A stretch of DNA of 64,000 nucleotides from Cupriavidus necator A5-1 (GTDB lineage: Bacteria > Pseudomonadota > Gammaproteobacteria > Burkholderiales > Burkholderiaceae). Positions 25,616 through 34,637 of the stretch are shown piece by piece. The translations under genes and the position numbers were made by a program. Under the pieces are notes generated by a model that ran no database searches, was not told where the DNA came from, and worked only from the letters and a program-made list of their open reading frames with translations. Every line of letters begins with the position of its first letter. The stretch's first letter is position 1. The stretch is taken from NCBI RefSeq assembly GCF_000744095.1, contig NZ_JQLI01000008.1, positions 2,294,001 to 2,358,000 of the forward strand. Reading direction: 5' to 3'.

Positions 25616-25772
25616 CCGCCATTACTTCTACATGAGCCCTCCTAAGACCACGGGCGAGGCCAGCGCAAGACCGCCGCGCTTAGGGGACGTGAAGCCCGCA
25701 AATACGGCTTGGCGGGCGGAGGGCAACACGCACGGACTGGCAATCTATATAGAGAAGGGGGCGAAGCTAGGT

Positions 25773-26249
25773 ATGAAAGCGCTAGGCTTGCTTCTCGCCA
25801 TATCAATGGCGGTAGGGGTTGCGCCGCACGCCAGTGCAATTGGATGCCAATATGACATGCAGTGCAAAGGGGAGCGAATTTGCGAGCAAAGCGAGTGCGT
25901 CTCCCCTGAGCAACCCGCTAGGGTTCCCCCAGCGACGAGGAATTTCCCGGCACCTGGGCAGCCCGCCAAGGCTCCCCCAGCGATGAAGAATGTCCCGGCA
26001 CCTGAGCAACCTGCCAAGGCTCCCCCAAGGACGAAAAACGTCCCGACACCTGAGCAACCCGCCATGGCGTCCCCAGCGATGACGAATGCCCCAGCACTTT
26101 CGACTGAGTTTCGTTATTGCTGCACTAAGGTCGGAAAATTCCCCCTCGACCGAGAACCGAACGCGGAGGGCATTGCCGTCAACCGGAGCGATACCTGTCA
26201 TGGGATAACCAGTTATGGGACGCCTCTCCCAGGTACGCCGTGCAATTGA
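25773..26249 (+). CDS. Secreted Cys-rich protein with Pro repeats
   Basis: 158 residues. Signal peptide MKALGLLLAISMAVGVAPHA, cut near residue 22. A small four-Cys module follows (CQYDMQCKGERICEQSEC), then four tandem 16-residue units on the pattern EQPAKAPPAMKNVPAP (residues 46-109), then a C-terminal part with further Cys (YCCTKVG, SDTCHG, GTPCN). The architecture suggests an exported disulfide-bonded head on a stiff Pro-rich spacer. No family recognised. An upstream frame without features is ignored. Confidence 0.65.
   Translation: MKALGLLLAISMAVGVAPHASAIGCQYDMQCKGERICEQSECVSPEQPARVPPATRNFPAPGQPAKAPPAMKNVPAPEQPAKAPPRTKNVPTPEQPAMASPAMTNAPALSTEFRYCCTKVGKFPLDREPNAEGIAVNRSDTCHGITSYGTPLPGTPCN
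25908..26099 (+). repeat. Four 48-bp in-frame tandem repeats
   Basis: Four units of 48 bp encode the 16-residue Pro-rich repeats of the secreted Cys-rich protein. Units 2 and 3 are closest; the last is most diverged. Being in frame, copy-number change would vary spacer length without breaking the gene. Confidence 0.8.
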
Positions 26250-26254
26250 AATGT

Positions 26255-26531
26255 TTCCGGCTCTGTCCGAGTGAGCCGCTGCAATCCCGCGCCGCTCTGA
26301 CGCTGGCTGCACTGGGTGTCGTCTACGGTGACATCGGTACCAGCCCCCTTTATGCGGTCAAGGAAACCTTCAATCCCGCCCACGGGATCCCGCTGGCCCC
26401 AGAAAACATACTTGGCGGCATTTCCGCGATCTACTGGGCGCTGATGGTGGTCGTCTCGCGTAAGTACGTGATACTCATCATGCGGGCGAACAATAAGGGC
26501 GAAGGCGGCATCATGGCACTGCGAGCTGTTG
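26255..26531 (+). pseudogene. kup: Kup potassium transporter N-terminal fragment
   Basis: The frame reads ALTLAALGVVYGDIGTSPLY, AVKETFNPAHGIPLAPENIL and KGEGGIMAL, the conserved start of Kup/Trk-independent K+ uptake permeases. After about 90 residues the match stops, whereas full proteins have over 620 residues and 12 helices. What follows is unrelated and ends at 26632. Truncated remnant overlapping the end of the upstream secreted-protein gene. Confidence 0.8.
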
Positions 26532-26681
26532 CGCACCTTATTCCTCTGCACGTGGAAACCATGCCACATCAGGAGGAAGCCGTGTGGAGAAGCGGGACCA
26601 CGACCGTTTGTACCGAGGGGGCCATTTCCTAAAATGTTTCACGGAAGCGGTCGGCTCGGCCACGCTGCACAGGGGAATCCA

Positions 26682-28469
26682 ATGGCAGAGAACCTGATCT
26701 CCGAAGGCGCACCCCGGCGCAAGGCGCGAGTCCACCCTTCGAAGGAACCAGGCCTTGCGCATGAGCCGTGCGACCGGCCACCTGCCGACGCGTCTGACGA
26801 GCGGCTCGACCGGATCGTACGTGCGGCCCTGGCAGCTGCCACCGGCGGCGTCTCGCCGGCGACCCTCTGGCTGGCCTGGCTGGACTGGGCAATGCACCTG
26901 GCCGTATCTCCGGGCAAACTATATGCGCTGCTGCAAGCCCCGAAGCAGGTACAGGACCGACAAGCCGGCCCGGCCGCCCAAAGGGCCGGCGATCCGCGCT
27001 TTGCCGATCCTGGCTGGGGTCACTGGCCTTACAACTGGCTGCGTGATGCGTTCTTGCGCACGGAATCGTTCTGGCACGAGGCCACCACCGGGCTGCCCGG
27101 TGTCTCGCCGCATCATGAAGCCGTCGTCAATTTTTCTGCAAGGCAATGGGTCGATATGCTGTCGCCGAGCAACTTCGGGTGGGTCAATCCCGAAGCGCTG
27201 CGGATCGCCGCTGAAACGGGTGGCGCAAACTTCGTCGCTGGCGCCAGGAATTGGCTGGAGGACCAGCAGGGCGTCATTGCGGGCATTGCGCCAGGCATCA
27301 CGCGCCGGCAACGCGCGCGTCACGCGGTCGGCAAGGATGTCGCCATTACACCGGGCAAGGTGGTGTATCGGAATGGATTGATCGAGCTGATCCAGTACGC
27401 GCCGCAGACGCCGGCAGTGTGGCGCGAGCCGGTGCTGATCGTCCCCTCGTGGATCCTCAAGTACTATATTCTCGACCTCTCGCCCCACAATTCGCTGGTG
27501 CGCTACCTGGTGGAGAACGGTCACACGGTCTTTATGATTTCCTGGCGCAACCCTGGCAGCGACGGACGCGAGCTTGGCCTCGATGACTATCTGGAGGATG
27601 GTCTGTTCGTCGCCCTGGCCCGTGTGCGCGAGATCACGGCCAACGCGCCGATCCATGTGGCTGGCTATTGCCTTGGTGGAACCCTGGTGGCCATTGGCGG
27701 CGCGGCGCTGGGCCGCGAAGGTGAGGGCAAGGACGCCGAACTGAAGACGGCGACGCTGTTCGCGGCACAGACCGATTTCGGCGAACCAGGGGAACTCGGG
27801 CTTTTCATCGACGCCAGCGAGCTTGCGTACCTGGAGGCGCTGATGTGGGAACAGGGCTACCTGGACGGCCGCCAGCTGGCCAACGCCTTTCAGCTCCTAC
27901 ACGCGCGCGATCTGATGTGGTCCCGCCTGACTCGCGAATACCTGCTCGGCCAGCGTGCGCAGGCAACAGACCTGATGGCCTGGAACGCCGACACCATCAG
28001 ACTGCCTTATCGACTGCACAGCGAGACGCTCGAGTACCTGTACCTCCATAACCGGCTGGCCGAGGGCAAGCTCTGCGTGCACGGACATCCGATAGCGCTT
28101 ACGGACCTGAAGCTGCCGATGTTTGTGGTCGGCACCGAGCGCGATCATGTGTCGCCATGGCCATCGGTCTACAAACTGCGACTGTTGACGCGGGTGCCGA
28201 TCAGCTTTTTGCTAAGCTCAGGCGGACACAATGCGGGCATCGTCTCGGAGCCGGGCCATGGCGGGCGCCATTATCGCTTCAGCACCGGCAGCGAGGACGC
28301 CCGCTACCTGAGCCCGGGCGAATGGTTCGCGCAGACGCCGGTCACGAACGGGTCGTGGTGGCCGTGCTGGCAGCATTGGCTCGTTGCGAAGTCCGCCGGG
28401 AAGATCGCGCCGCCGGCTACGGACGTGAACCTGGGCGAAGCGCCTGGCAGGTACGTCCTTGAACCCTGA
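26682..28469 (+). CDS. phaC: Class I poly(3-hydroxyalkanoate) synthase
   Basis: 595 residues, the usual class I length. It polymerises hydroxyacyl-CoA on the granule surface. N-terminal domain about 1-210 (HEAVVNFSARQWVDMLSPSN then FGWVNPEAL), then the alpha/beta hydrolase core with lipase-like box GYCLGG holding Cys330, Asp488 (GTERDHVSPW) and His516 (SSGGHNAGI), a complete triad. AGGGGAA sits before ATG 26682. No phaA, phaB or phasin gene is adjacent, so it is probably an accessory synthase. Confidence 0.95.
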   Translation: MAENLISEGAPRRKARVHPSKEPGLAHEPCDRPPADASDERLDRIVRAALAAATGGVSPATLWLAWLDWAMHLAVSPGKLYALLQAPKQVQDRQAGPAAQRAGDPRFADPGWGHWPYNWLRDAFLRTESFWHEATTGLPGVSPHHEAVVNFSARQWVDMLSPSNFGWVNPEALRIAAETGGANFVAGARNWLEDQQGVIAGIAPGITRRQRARHAVGKDVAITPGKVVYRNGLIELIQYAPQTPAVWREPVLIVPSWILKYYILDLSPHNSLVRYLVENGHTVFMISWRNPGSDGRELGLDDYLEDGLFVALARVREITANAPIHVAGYCLGGTLVAIGGAALGREGEGKDAELKTATLFAAQTDFGEPGELGLFIDASELAYLEALMWEQGYLDGRQLANAFQLLHARDLMWSRLTREYLLGQRAQATDLMAWNADTIRLPYRLHSETLEYLYLHNRLAEGKLCVHGHPIALTDLKLPMFVVGTERDHVSPWPSVYKLRLLTRVPISFLLSSGGHNAGIVSEPGHGGRHYRFSTGSEDARYLSPGEWFAQTPVTNGSWWPCWQHWLVAKSAGKIAPPATDVNLGEAPGRYVLEP

Positions 28470-28555
28470 GTCTGGCGCGGGCGGCGTAAAAATCCGGGAT
28501 ATCTGCTTTGTCTCCCGCATGCGAGCGGCCTGCAAGTCCATGTGACAGAAGCAGG

Positions 28556-29350
28556 CTACTTGAGCGTGCGCTCGTACATGCCAGTGACGTCGTCCATCAC
28601 CTGAAGAATTCGCTCGCTGGTCGTGGCAATGTTTCTCAACTGCTCCGCTCGACTGACACCGGTTTGACTGAGCGCCTCTTTAAAGAACAGCCACTGGGAA
28701 CCGGCAAGCTGCAGTTCGCCTCGGATTGCTGCAGTGTTTTGTGGTGCCGAGGTCAGCAGTTCCTGCGCGGCGGCGAATTCCGTGGTAGCCGTGTCCAGCT
28801 CCTGCGTCATCTGGGGGGAGGTGATACCCCAGGCGCGTAACATGCTGATCTTGGCGATTCTCTGCGAGAGCATTCGCTGGCGGCCGGCAACGTTGATCAG
28901 CTTTGCCGTAGTGGTGCCGGAGAATCTCTCCAGCTGTACGGTACCCAGTTGTGCAAGCCTCAGTACCTCCTCGCTCATTCTTGCAATTGTCTTCCCGTTC
29001 TCGAGATTCGGTTCGCTGCTGGACAGCAACTGCTTATAGGAAATCCAAGCCTGTTCGAGTCTCGCGTAGGTGTCCTTGATCTCCGACGTAGGCGCGAACG
29101 CCTGCAGATCCATGAGTTGCTTGTCGAAGAGCGCGACTGACTGCTCCAGGATCCGCTTGGCGCGTTCGACTTCAACACCGATGCCAGCCTGGCAATAGGC
29201 CTTGGCCATGCGCTGGGACAGCATGCGCTGGCGGCCCGCTTTGTTGATGGCCGAGTTAATGGTCAGTGTTTCGGCCGAAGCGGTTCCGGCCAAGGCAAGC
29301 GCCAGGACGCTGTAGACGATCAGGCAAACGACGCTGAGGTAACGTTTCAA
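28556..29350 (-). CDS. Exported protein with two PilJ-type sensor domains
   Basis: 264 residues from a TTG at 29350 with GGAG ahead. Signal peptide LKRYLSVVCLIVYSVLALAL to about residue 28. Two copies of the PilJ/NarX-type N-terminal motif follow: INKAGRQRMLSQRMAKAYCQ and INVAGRQRMLSQRIAKISML, each starting a four-helix bundle. No transmembrane exit, HAMP or output domain exists, so it is a periplasmic sensor-like protein without its own signalling end. It follows the next gene by 13 bp and is probably co-transcribed. Confidence 0.8.
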   Translation of the reverse strand: MKRYLSVVCLIVYSVLALALAGTASAETLTINSAINKAGRQRMLSQRMAKAYCQAGIGVEVERAKRILEQSVALFDKQLMDLQAFAPTSEIKDTYARLEQAWISYKQLLSSSEPNLENGKTIARMSEEVLRLAQLGTVQLERFSGTTTAKLINVAGRQRMLSQRIAKISMLRAWGITSPQMTQELDTATTEFAAAQELLTSAPQNTAAIRGELQLAGSQWLFFKEALSQTGVSRAEQLRNIATTSERILQVMDDVTGMYERTLK

Positions 29351-29363
29351 GGCAGTCTCCGCA

Positions 29364-30044
29364 TCAGTGTCCGACGGAATTATTCTCCGCGCCGTTCGAG
29401 CCAACGACGTGGCGTATCAACTGATCCATTTCCTTGATGATGCCTGCAAGCACTTCCGTGATCACCGAGAACTCCTTGCCGTACTGCCCGGCCCGCGCCG
29501 CCGAGATGCGCCCATTCATTGCGACGATGTTCGCCTGCATCGAAATGCCGGTGAGGCGCTCGACGAGATCGGTCTGGCGCTTGCGAACCGTGACCTCGCA
29601 GCGGTGCATTTCCTCCTGATAGGCCTGCGTAACGGTCTGCAGCAGTTCAAGTATTGGTGTGGCCTGCGCGACCAGTGCATCGAGTGCTGAGGCACGCCGG
29701 TTGGTGTCGGCTGTCGGTGCGTCTATCGCTGTCCTGACCTGGCCAATAAATTCGCGGATACGTGCATCGGCCCGCGCATTGCCAAAGTACAGCTGCTCCA
29801 AGGCGCCGGAGAATGCGCCGGGCAACCGCTCATTGCCCTTCACGAGATCCGAATGCGCCGACTCGAACATCGCCAGGCACTTCCGGACGATATCGAGCGC
29901 CGCGGGATCGCCGCGCGAAGCGAGCAACATATGAAGGACGATCCGTTGCGACAGCATGCGCTGCCTTCCGGACAAGTTGATCAACGTACCGATGGTCTCG
30001 GCCGACACTTCGGTCGGGGGTAGTGGGGTAGAGGAAGCGTTCAT
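29364..30044 (-). CDS. Soluble PilJ-domain protein with MCP-like tail
   Basis: 226 residues without signal peptide. TIGTLINLSGRQRMLSQRIV is the PilJ N-terminal motif. The C-terminal 55 residues resemble a shortened chemoreceptor hairpin (GISMQANIVAMNGRISAARA then GQYGKEFSVITEVLAGI). The receptor is thus cytoplasmic and has a much reduced signalling domain. AAAGGA precedes the ATG. Together with the downstream exported two-PilJ protein it forms an unusual split pair around the same sensor motif. Confidence 0.8.
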   Translation of the reverse strand: MNASSTPLPPTEVSAETIGTLINLSGRQRMLSQRIVLHMLLASRGDPAALDIVRKCLAMFESAHSDLVKGNERLPGAFSGALEQLYFGNARADARIREFIGQVRTAIDAPTADTNRRASALDALVAQATPILELLQTVTQAYQEEMHRCEVTVRKRQTDLVERLTGISMQANIVAMNGRISAARAGQYGKEFSVITEVLAGIIKEMDQLIRHVVGSNGAENNSVGH

Positions 30045-30675
30045 GCCATCCTTTGCAGGGGAGTGTCGACGCAGACGCGCACCGCGCTGACTGGCAAATC
30101 AGGCGCCCGAAGCCAGAGCAGACCGTTTCCCGGCAGGCGGTCATTTCGCTTCGCGGCGCCAATGCACCGTACGCCTTCTTCGGAACGTGTCATAGCGATG
30201 TCAATTTGTTTCAAGGCCGCTGGCCTGTGTGCCCCAAACGCAATATGTGTGCCATACCTCACGCAAGTCGCGGAGGGCTGAGAAGCAGGGAGAAAAGGGT
30301 CCATTGCACTAGTCTGGTGCCTGATGTGCATAACGATGCGTGCGTTGGGAGAAGTTCCGGAAGGGGGGAGGCGACAGTCCGGGCCGGGATTCTCTGCTAT
30401 GCAATGCCTGCCTGAATGACTCGCTGCAACTCGGCGGGACAATGTGCGCGGCTGGGTCCCAGCCAGCGTCGGCGTCGGTGGCGACGCGAATTGCGGTCCA
30501 GGAAGTACTCGGGGCTCGCACTCGAGCAAAGCTCTGCCTGAAACAAGGCCTGGACAGGTCCGCTAGAATAGGCGCTTGATCGTGTTTACACACGAGTGTT
30601 TGGATTGCGCCGGGTCAGAGGATTGCAGCGATGCCCTGGCGATCGGTCTTTCCTGTGCCCTCATATGAAGTTGAA
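30045..30675. other. Gene-poor stretch
   Basis: Frames on both strands are short and lack binding sites or family motifs. Probably promoter region for the PilJ pair (- strand) and for the small exported gene (+ strand) with non-coding DNA between. Confidence 0.4.
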
Positions 30676-30927
30676 ATGATAAAGACGAAAATCTCGATCA
30701 TGGCATTCGCGCTTGCCGCCGTCAGTTCGTTGGCGCATGCGAGCCTGGCCACGGATGCTCGGGCCTTCAAGGATGGCGTCAAGACAGCAGGAAAGAAGAC
30801 CGGGCATGCTGTGCGCGATGCCGCGCACGCGGTGGGCCGTGGTACGACGGAGGCCGGCCACACCGTGGCTGACGCAACAAGGCACGGCTATCACGCGACG
30901 AAAAGGGCGGTGAAAGGGCACGAATAG
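30676..30927 (+). CDS. Small exported basic protein
   Basis: 83 residues. Signal peptide MIKTKISIMAFALAAVSSLA with cleavage near HAS-LA. The mature part is a basic amphipathic helix with an approximate 11-residue Lys/Gly/Thr/His repeat (KTAGKKTGHAVRDAAHAV, GRGTTEAGHTVADATRHG), like late-embryogenesis-type or histone-H1-like peptides. An internal ATG at 30700 is an alternative start, but would shorten the signal peptide. Function unknown. Confidence 0.6.
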   Translation: MIKTKISIMAFALAAVSSLAHASLATDARAFKDGVKTAGKKTGHAVRDAAHAVGRGTTEAGHTVADATRHGYHATKRAVKGHE

Positions 30928-30942
30928 AGATCGCGACCCGAC

Positions 30943-31014
30943 CGCAACGCCGAGCGGCAGAGCTGGGACGGGACCGGCGACATGCCGCCTTGGCTCCGCG
31001 CGGTGCGGCGACAA
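30943..31014 (+). pseudogene. H-NS DNA-binding motif fragment
   Basis: RNAERQSWDGTGDMPPWLRA in one frame matches the C-terminal DNA-binding loop of H-NS-like proteins and closely resembles the copy at 24.8-25.1 kb. It has no start and no N-terminal oligomerisation part, and the ending is altered. Remnant of a second H-NS-like gene. Confidence 0.55.
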
Positions 31015-31101
31015 GTGGCCCAGGGCGCCTGCCATGGCGAGCGGGCGAGGGCACGGTCCCCCTTGTGATAGCGAATTTCCCTATCTTGGCATACCCCCAT
31101 G

Positions 31102-32049
31102 TCAGGCGAAGGATTCACGAGTGCCCGCCCGAGCCTGTTCGCTCCCAGGAAACACTGGCCGGGCTCGTTCCTCTGTACGGCAACCAGCCGCGTCGGCAGG
31201 CAGCTTGCTCCTCTGGTACGGATCGGGCAAGACCTCCATCTGCGCCCATGGGGCGTTGTCGACGGGATCGAGATCGAGGCAGTGTTTGAAGTCGCTTGCT
31301 GCCAGGCGCGTGCCTAGAAGCTTGCCAAACGCATCGAGCTGGACCTGCGAGATCAGTCCTGCGCTGCCGCCGAGCGCTGGGCAGATGATCCACGTCGTGC
31401 CGTCTTTGGCAAAGATGCGCAAGCGCCTGACTTGGTCGGCCGGCTGGATTGCGTGCTCTTCGCTGGCGAGCCCGCCTAGAGAGAAGGCTTCGAGGTATTC
31501 GTCGGTATGGCGATGGCCCAGACAAACGACCACCTTCGGGCGCCAGCGGGCGCAGGTCTTTGCGAGAAACCGGAAGCGTTCGCCATGCCGGCACAGATCC
31601 TCGTAGCGCGTCTGTGGGACGAGTTCGGGCTGGCCTCGGAACGCTTTGGACCAAGGCGTTCGTCCATCGAGTTGGGCAGGCAGGGGAAACAGGCTGAGCC
31701 TGAACTCGGCGCCCCCAGGCGCGTAGAGATGGCGCCAGTAGTATTGTTCCCAGTCGTTGTCCGCGAGCCGAACGCGCAGTGCTTCAGCCCGCGCGGCGGC
31801 CATGATGCGGGCAATGTACTGATGGCCGAGCCACTTGCCCATGTTTTCCCGCTGCCGGTGGCGGAACACGGCGTCCCAGGCGGGCGGCGCCACACGCGGC
31901 TGCAGCGGCGCGACAAGGGGCTCCAACCAGGCGCGCGGGCTTCTGTCGCATATCCAGACGGGAGCTCTTGGGTTGCCTCCTTCCATCCCCACGTACGATG
32001 CAAAATAACGATCCAGTTCCTGACGCGCGAATACCCCTGAGTGCTGCAT
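31102..32049 (-). CDS. Unrecognised family, paralogue 1 (UDG-fold-like)
   Basis: 315 residues from ATG 32049 (AAGGG upstream); a longer frame is not supported. It shares with the proteins at 53.1 and 55.5 kb the blocks YFASYVGMEGGNPRAPVWIC, EFRLSLFPLP, RWRPKVVVCLGHRHTDEYLE and TTWIICPALGGSAGL. The order strand-with-Gly/Pro, LFPLP, PKVVVCLG, late strand recalls the uracil-DNA-glycosylase-like fold, but the HPS-type catalytic motif is absent. The last 65 residues are unlike the other copies. Function unknown. Confidence 0.8.
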   Translation of the reverse strand: MQHSGVFARQELDRYFASYVGMEGGNPRAPVWICDRSPRAWLEPLVAPLQPRVAPPAWDAVFRHRQRENMGKWLGHQYIARIMAAARAEALRVRLADNDWEQYYWRHLYAPGGAEFRLSLFPLPAQLDGRTPWSKAFRGQPELVPQTRYEDLCRHGERFRFLAKTCARWRPKVVVCLGHRHTDEYLEAFSLGGLASEEHAIQPADQVRRLRIFAKDGTTWIICPALGGSAGLISQVQLDAFGKLLGTRLAASDFKHCLDLDPVDNAPWAQMEVLPDPYQRSKLPADAAGCRTEERARPVFPGSEQARAGTRESFA

Positions 32050-33216
32050 ATTATCCCTTGCTGCCTGGTGGGACCCCCATACATCCAATGCCGCAGCATG
32101 CCGCCGCCTCTGGGGCGTGCGTGCCACTGTGGTCGTCTAAAAAGCTTTTTCTGCAGGCGGGGCGCGAACGGGGTCAGTGCCGCCCTCGCGGGCGGCATCC
32201 TTGTGCCGATGGGATCTTGACGTAATGGCCCGCCCGGTGCCATGGCACCGGTAATTGCTAGTCGTTCCTTAATGCCGGCGATATCTGGTTGCCTGCGTAA
32301 TCACAGGACCAGGCCAGTACCCGCATGCCGCGCTGACAGAAATGCAGCCGCGTAGCTGCCGATGACGAAAAGCAATGTCGACTGAATAAGAAAATGCAAG
32401 CTGGCCCTTTCGTGGGTCCAGGCTATATCCGTTCTTATGTGATTGTTGTCACTGACGCAAACTGATACTGCTTTTGTATTGCCTGGGCATTACCCGCTTA
32501 TCGATGGCACACGCCAAGGAGAAAAAATCAAGATTTCTCCAAGCGCGCAGCCACGCGGCATTCCAGCCCGGTTGCTTTCTTATCCCCGATTCCTCTGCAA
32601 TTGCGGTCAATTTAACCAAACCTGGCGGAAATAGGAATTCCAATCTTTTAAGGTCTGACATAAGCAGCTTTGCTGCACTGCGATATTTCTGGGGTTACCC
32701 CATTTCAATCCCCTCCATGGAGGGGATTGAAATGGGGACGCCTGAACGTCGTGCGCTCTGCGATCAGTGCAGGCGTGGCACATTCGCGGTGAGTCGGCAT
32801 ACTCGACGACGTTTCATTTGCTATACATACTTTTGCCGGTCGTTTTGGCCTAATACTTCTTCATTAGCTGTTTAGCGCGCCGCACCCCGCTCCAGTGGGG
32901 ATTGATAGCATTTTCAGGGCGCTGGATTCCGGTGGCCGCAGTGCCTGCCGAAGCCTCCAAGAACTACTCTCCATGGTCGGCAATGCCTTGTCCCTCAAGG
33001 CTTTGCGGGAATCCCGAAGCCCGAGGCGAAAGCGCAACGCGCTTAATGCCGTGCGCTCCGACATCATCCTGAGCGCCAGCGGCGCGGCAAGTGCGCAGCT
33101 CGTCCATAGAGCCGATTTTCCATTCCAAATCCGCCAGCTAGATTGACCTCATCGTTGGCGATCGCCAAAGCCATCGAATTTACGTGCTTAAAAAAACCGG
33201 GGAAGGGGGTTCATCC
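32050..33216. other. Long non-coding stretch with a palindrome
   Basis: About 1.17 kb with no credible gene. A 70-codon - strand frame (32449-32661) has no binding site. Local base composition is AT-richer around 32.3-32.9 kb. The perfect 40-bp palindrome at 32698 is the only structure seen. Confidence 0.45.
32698..32737. repeat. Perfect 40-bp palindrome
   Basis: CCCCATTTCAATCCCCTCCA is followed immediately by its exact reverse complement, with no spacer. The halves superficially resemble CRISPR repeat ends (TTTCAATCCCC / GGGGATTGAAA), but no spacer array follows. It could be a fold-back of a repeat, a phage or recombination site, or an extrusion-prone cruciform. Confidence 0.95.
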
Positions 33217-34485
33217 ATGAAACGCATCCATATGAAGCTGGCGGCCTTGCCGCTCGCCTGTCTGGTCATCACGGTCGCAGGTTGCGGGGGAGGCGGGGGC
33301 GACTCGACGGCTACCAACGCCGCCGCCGCAGTCCCAAGCACGGGAACGCCAACGTCACCCACGACGCCAACGCCGGCCGCGGCCAGCAGCAGCGCCACGC
33401 TGTCGGGTACCACCGATCCGGGGCCCGATGTCGGTAAAGACGGGGACTTCTACCTGAATACCGTGACCTGGATGCTGTTCGGGCCCAAGGCAAACGGCGT
33501 GTGGCCAGCAGGGGTTTCGGTTGCGGGACCGGCGGGCGGGACAGGCGCCAAGGGCGACACAGGGGCCACCGGCAATACCGGCACGGCCGGCAACACCATC
33601 CTGTCCGGCTCGGTCGATCCGACCGACAGCGTCGGCAACAATGGCGACTACTACATCAATACCGCCACCTCGACCCTGTTCGGGCCCAAGGCGGACGGCA
33701 CGTGGCCGCCGGGCGTCCAGCTGGGTGGCGGCACGGGGTCGCCGGGCAGCGGCGGCGGCACCGTCCTGGCGGGCGCAGGAGCGCCAGACAACAGCGTCGG
33801 CAACAATGGCGACTACTACCTCGATACCAACACCTGGACGTTGTATGGGCCCAAGGCCAATGACGTCTGGCCGGCAGGGGTCTCGCTGGTCAGTCAGCCG
33901 GGGGGCAGCGGCAGCACCGGCGGCACGGGCGGCAACACTGCCGGCAATGGCGGTCACATCCTGTATGGCAGCGGTGCGCCGACCGACGGCATCGGCGTCG
34001 ATGGCGACTTCTATTTCGACACCTCGACCTCGACGCTGTACGGTCCCAAGCAGGACGGCAAGTGGCCGACCTCGGGCGTGACCATGACGACGGGCACCGT
34101 CTACAACGGCAATTTCAACGTGCCAGACACCCTCAGTCGCGGACGCTATGCCATGACCGGCGCAGGCGGGGCGGTTCCCTTGCCGTCGGACTTCGGCGTC
34201 GTGATCCCCTACGATTGCAGCCGTGTCACGCTCACTGCCACCACACTCGGTAAGGTAAGGGGAACGCTGGACATTTCGGTGCACAAGGTGACAGGGTCCG
34301 GCGCGTCAGTGACCATCACGCCCGTCAGCAATCTGAGCTGCAAAGTCACCAACGGCTTGCAGAACTGCAGTAAAGAGGTGCCGTCCGGAACCGTCAACCA
34401 CAACGACAAGCTGCAGGTACAGGTCGACAACAACCAGGCCACCGAGTGGGGAGGCCTCGCCGTCAACCTCGCCTGCATCAAGTAG
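33217..34485 (+). CDS. Lipoprotein with four GDYY/GPK repeats
   Basis: 422 residues. Lipoprotein signal with Cys23 (LACLVITVAGC). Residues about 60-290 hold four repeats of about 50 residues on the pattern VGNNGDYYINTATSTLFGPK followed by W-P-x-G-V, joined by collagen-like Gly-rich linkers (TGATGNTGTAG). Such repeats occur in phage tail fibres and surface adhesins. The C-terminal 120 residues form a separate, probably beta-rich domain with two Cys. Likely outer-membrane-anchored and surface-exposed. A terminator follows. Confidence 0.8.
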   Translation: MKRIHMKLAALPLACLVITVAGCGGGGGDSTATNAAAAVPSTGTPTSPTTPTPAAASSSATLSGTTDPGPDVGKDGDFYLNTVTWMLFGPKANGVWPAGVSVAGPAGGTGAKGDTGATGNTGTAGNTILSGSVDPTDSVGNNGDYYINTATSTLFGPKADGTWPPGVQLGGGTGSPGSGGGTVLAGAGAPDNSVGNNGDYYLDTNTWTLYGPKANDVWPAGVSLVSQPGGSGSTGGTGGNTAGNGGHILYGSGAPTDGIGVDGDFYFDTSTSTLYGPKQDGKWPTSGVTMTTGTVYNGNFNVPDTLSRGRYAMTGAGGAVPLPSDFGVVIPYDCSRVTLTATTLGKVRGTLDISVHKVTGSGASVTITPVSNLSCKVTNGLQNCSKEVPSGTVNHNDKLQVQVDNNQATEWGGLAVNLACIK

Positions 34486-34538
34486 GCACGTTGGATGGCG
34501 GCGCGCGTCTGGGCCGGGGGGCAGACGCGCGCTTGAGC

Positions 34539-34570
34539 GGCGGCAGGACACATTGTCCTGCCGCCTTTCT
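34539..34570 (+). terminator. Terminator after repeat lipoprotein
   Basis: GGCGGCAGGACA pairs with TGTCCTGCCGCC over 12 bp around CAT, followed by TTTCT. It lies 55 bp after the lipoprotein stop; a second hairpin (GCGCGCGTCTG / CAGACGCGCGC) precedes it at about 34499-34531. Confidence 0.85.
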
Positions 34571-34637
34571 GTTCCCCATGGGGCCTGGCATGGCGAACGA
34601 CTGCGTACAGATCGTTTGGTCTGAGGGCGAAGAAAGA

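Noticed and set aside
32449..32661. 70-codon - strand frame in the gene-free stretch
   Set aside because: No binding site before the start and no recognisable motif.
32698..32737. CRISPR repeat
   Set aside because: The half-sites resemble repeat ends, but there is one palindrome only, with no spacers and no cas genes.
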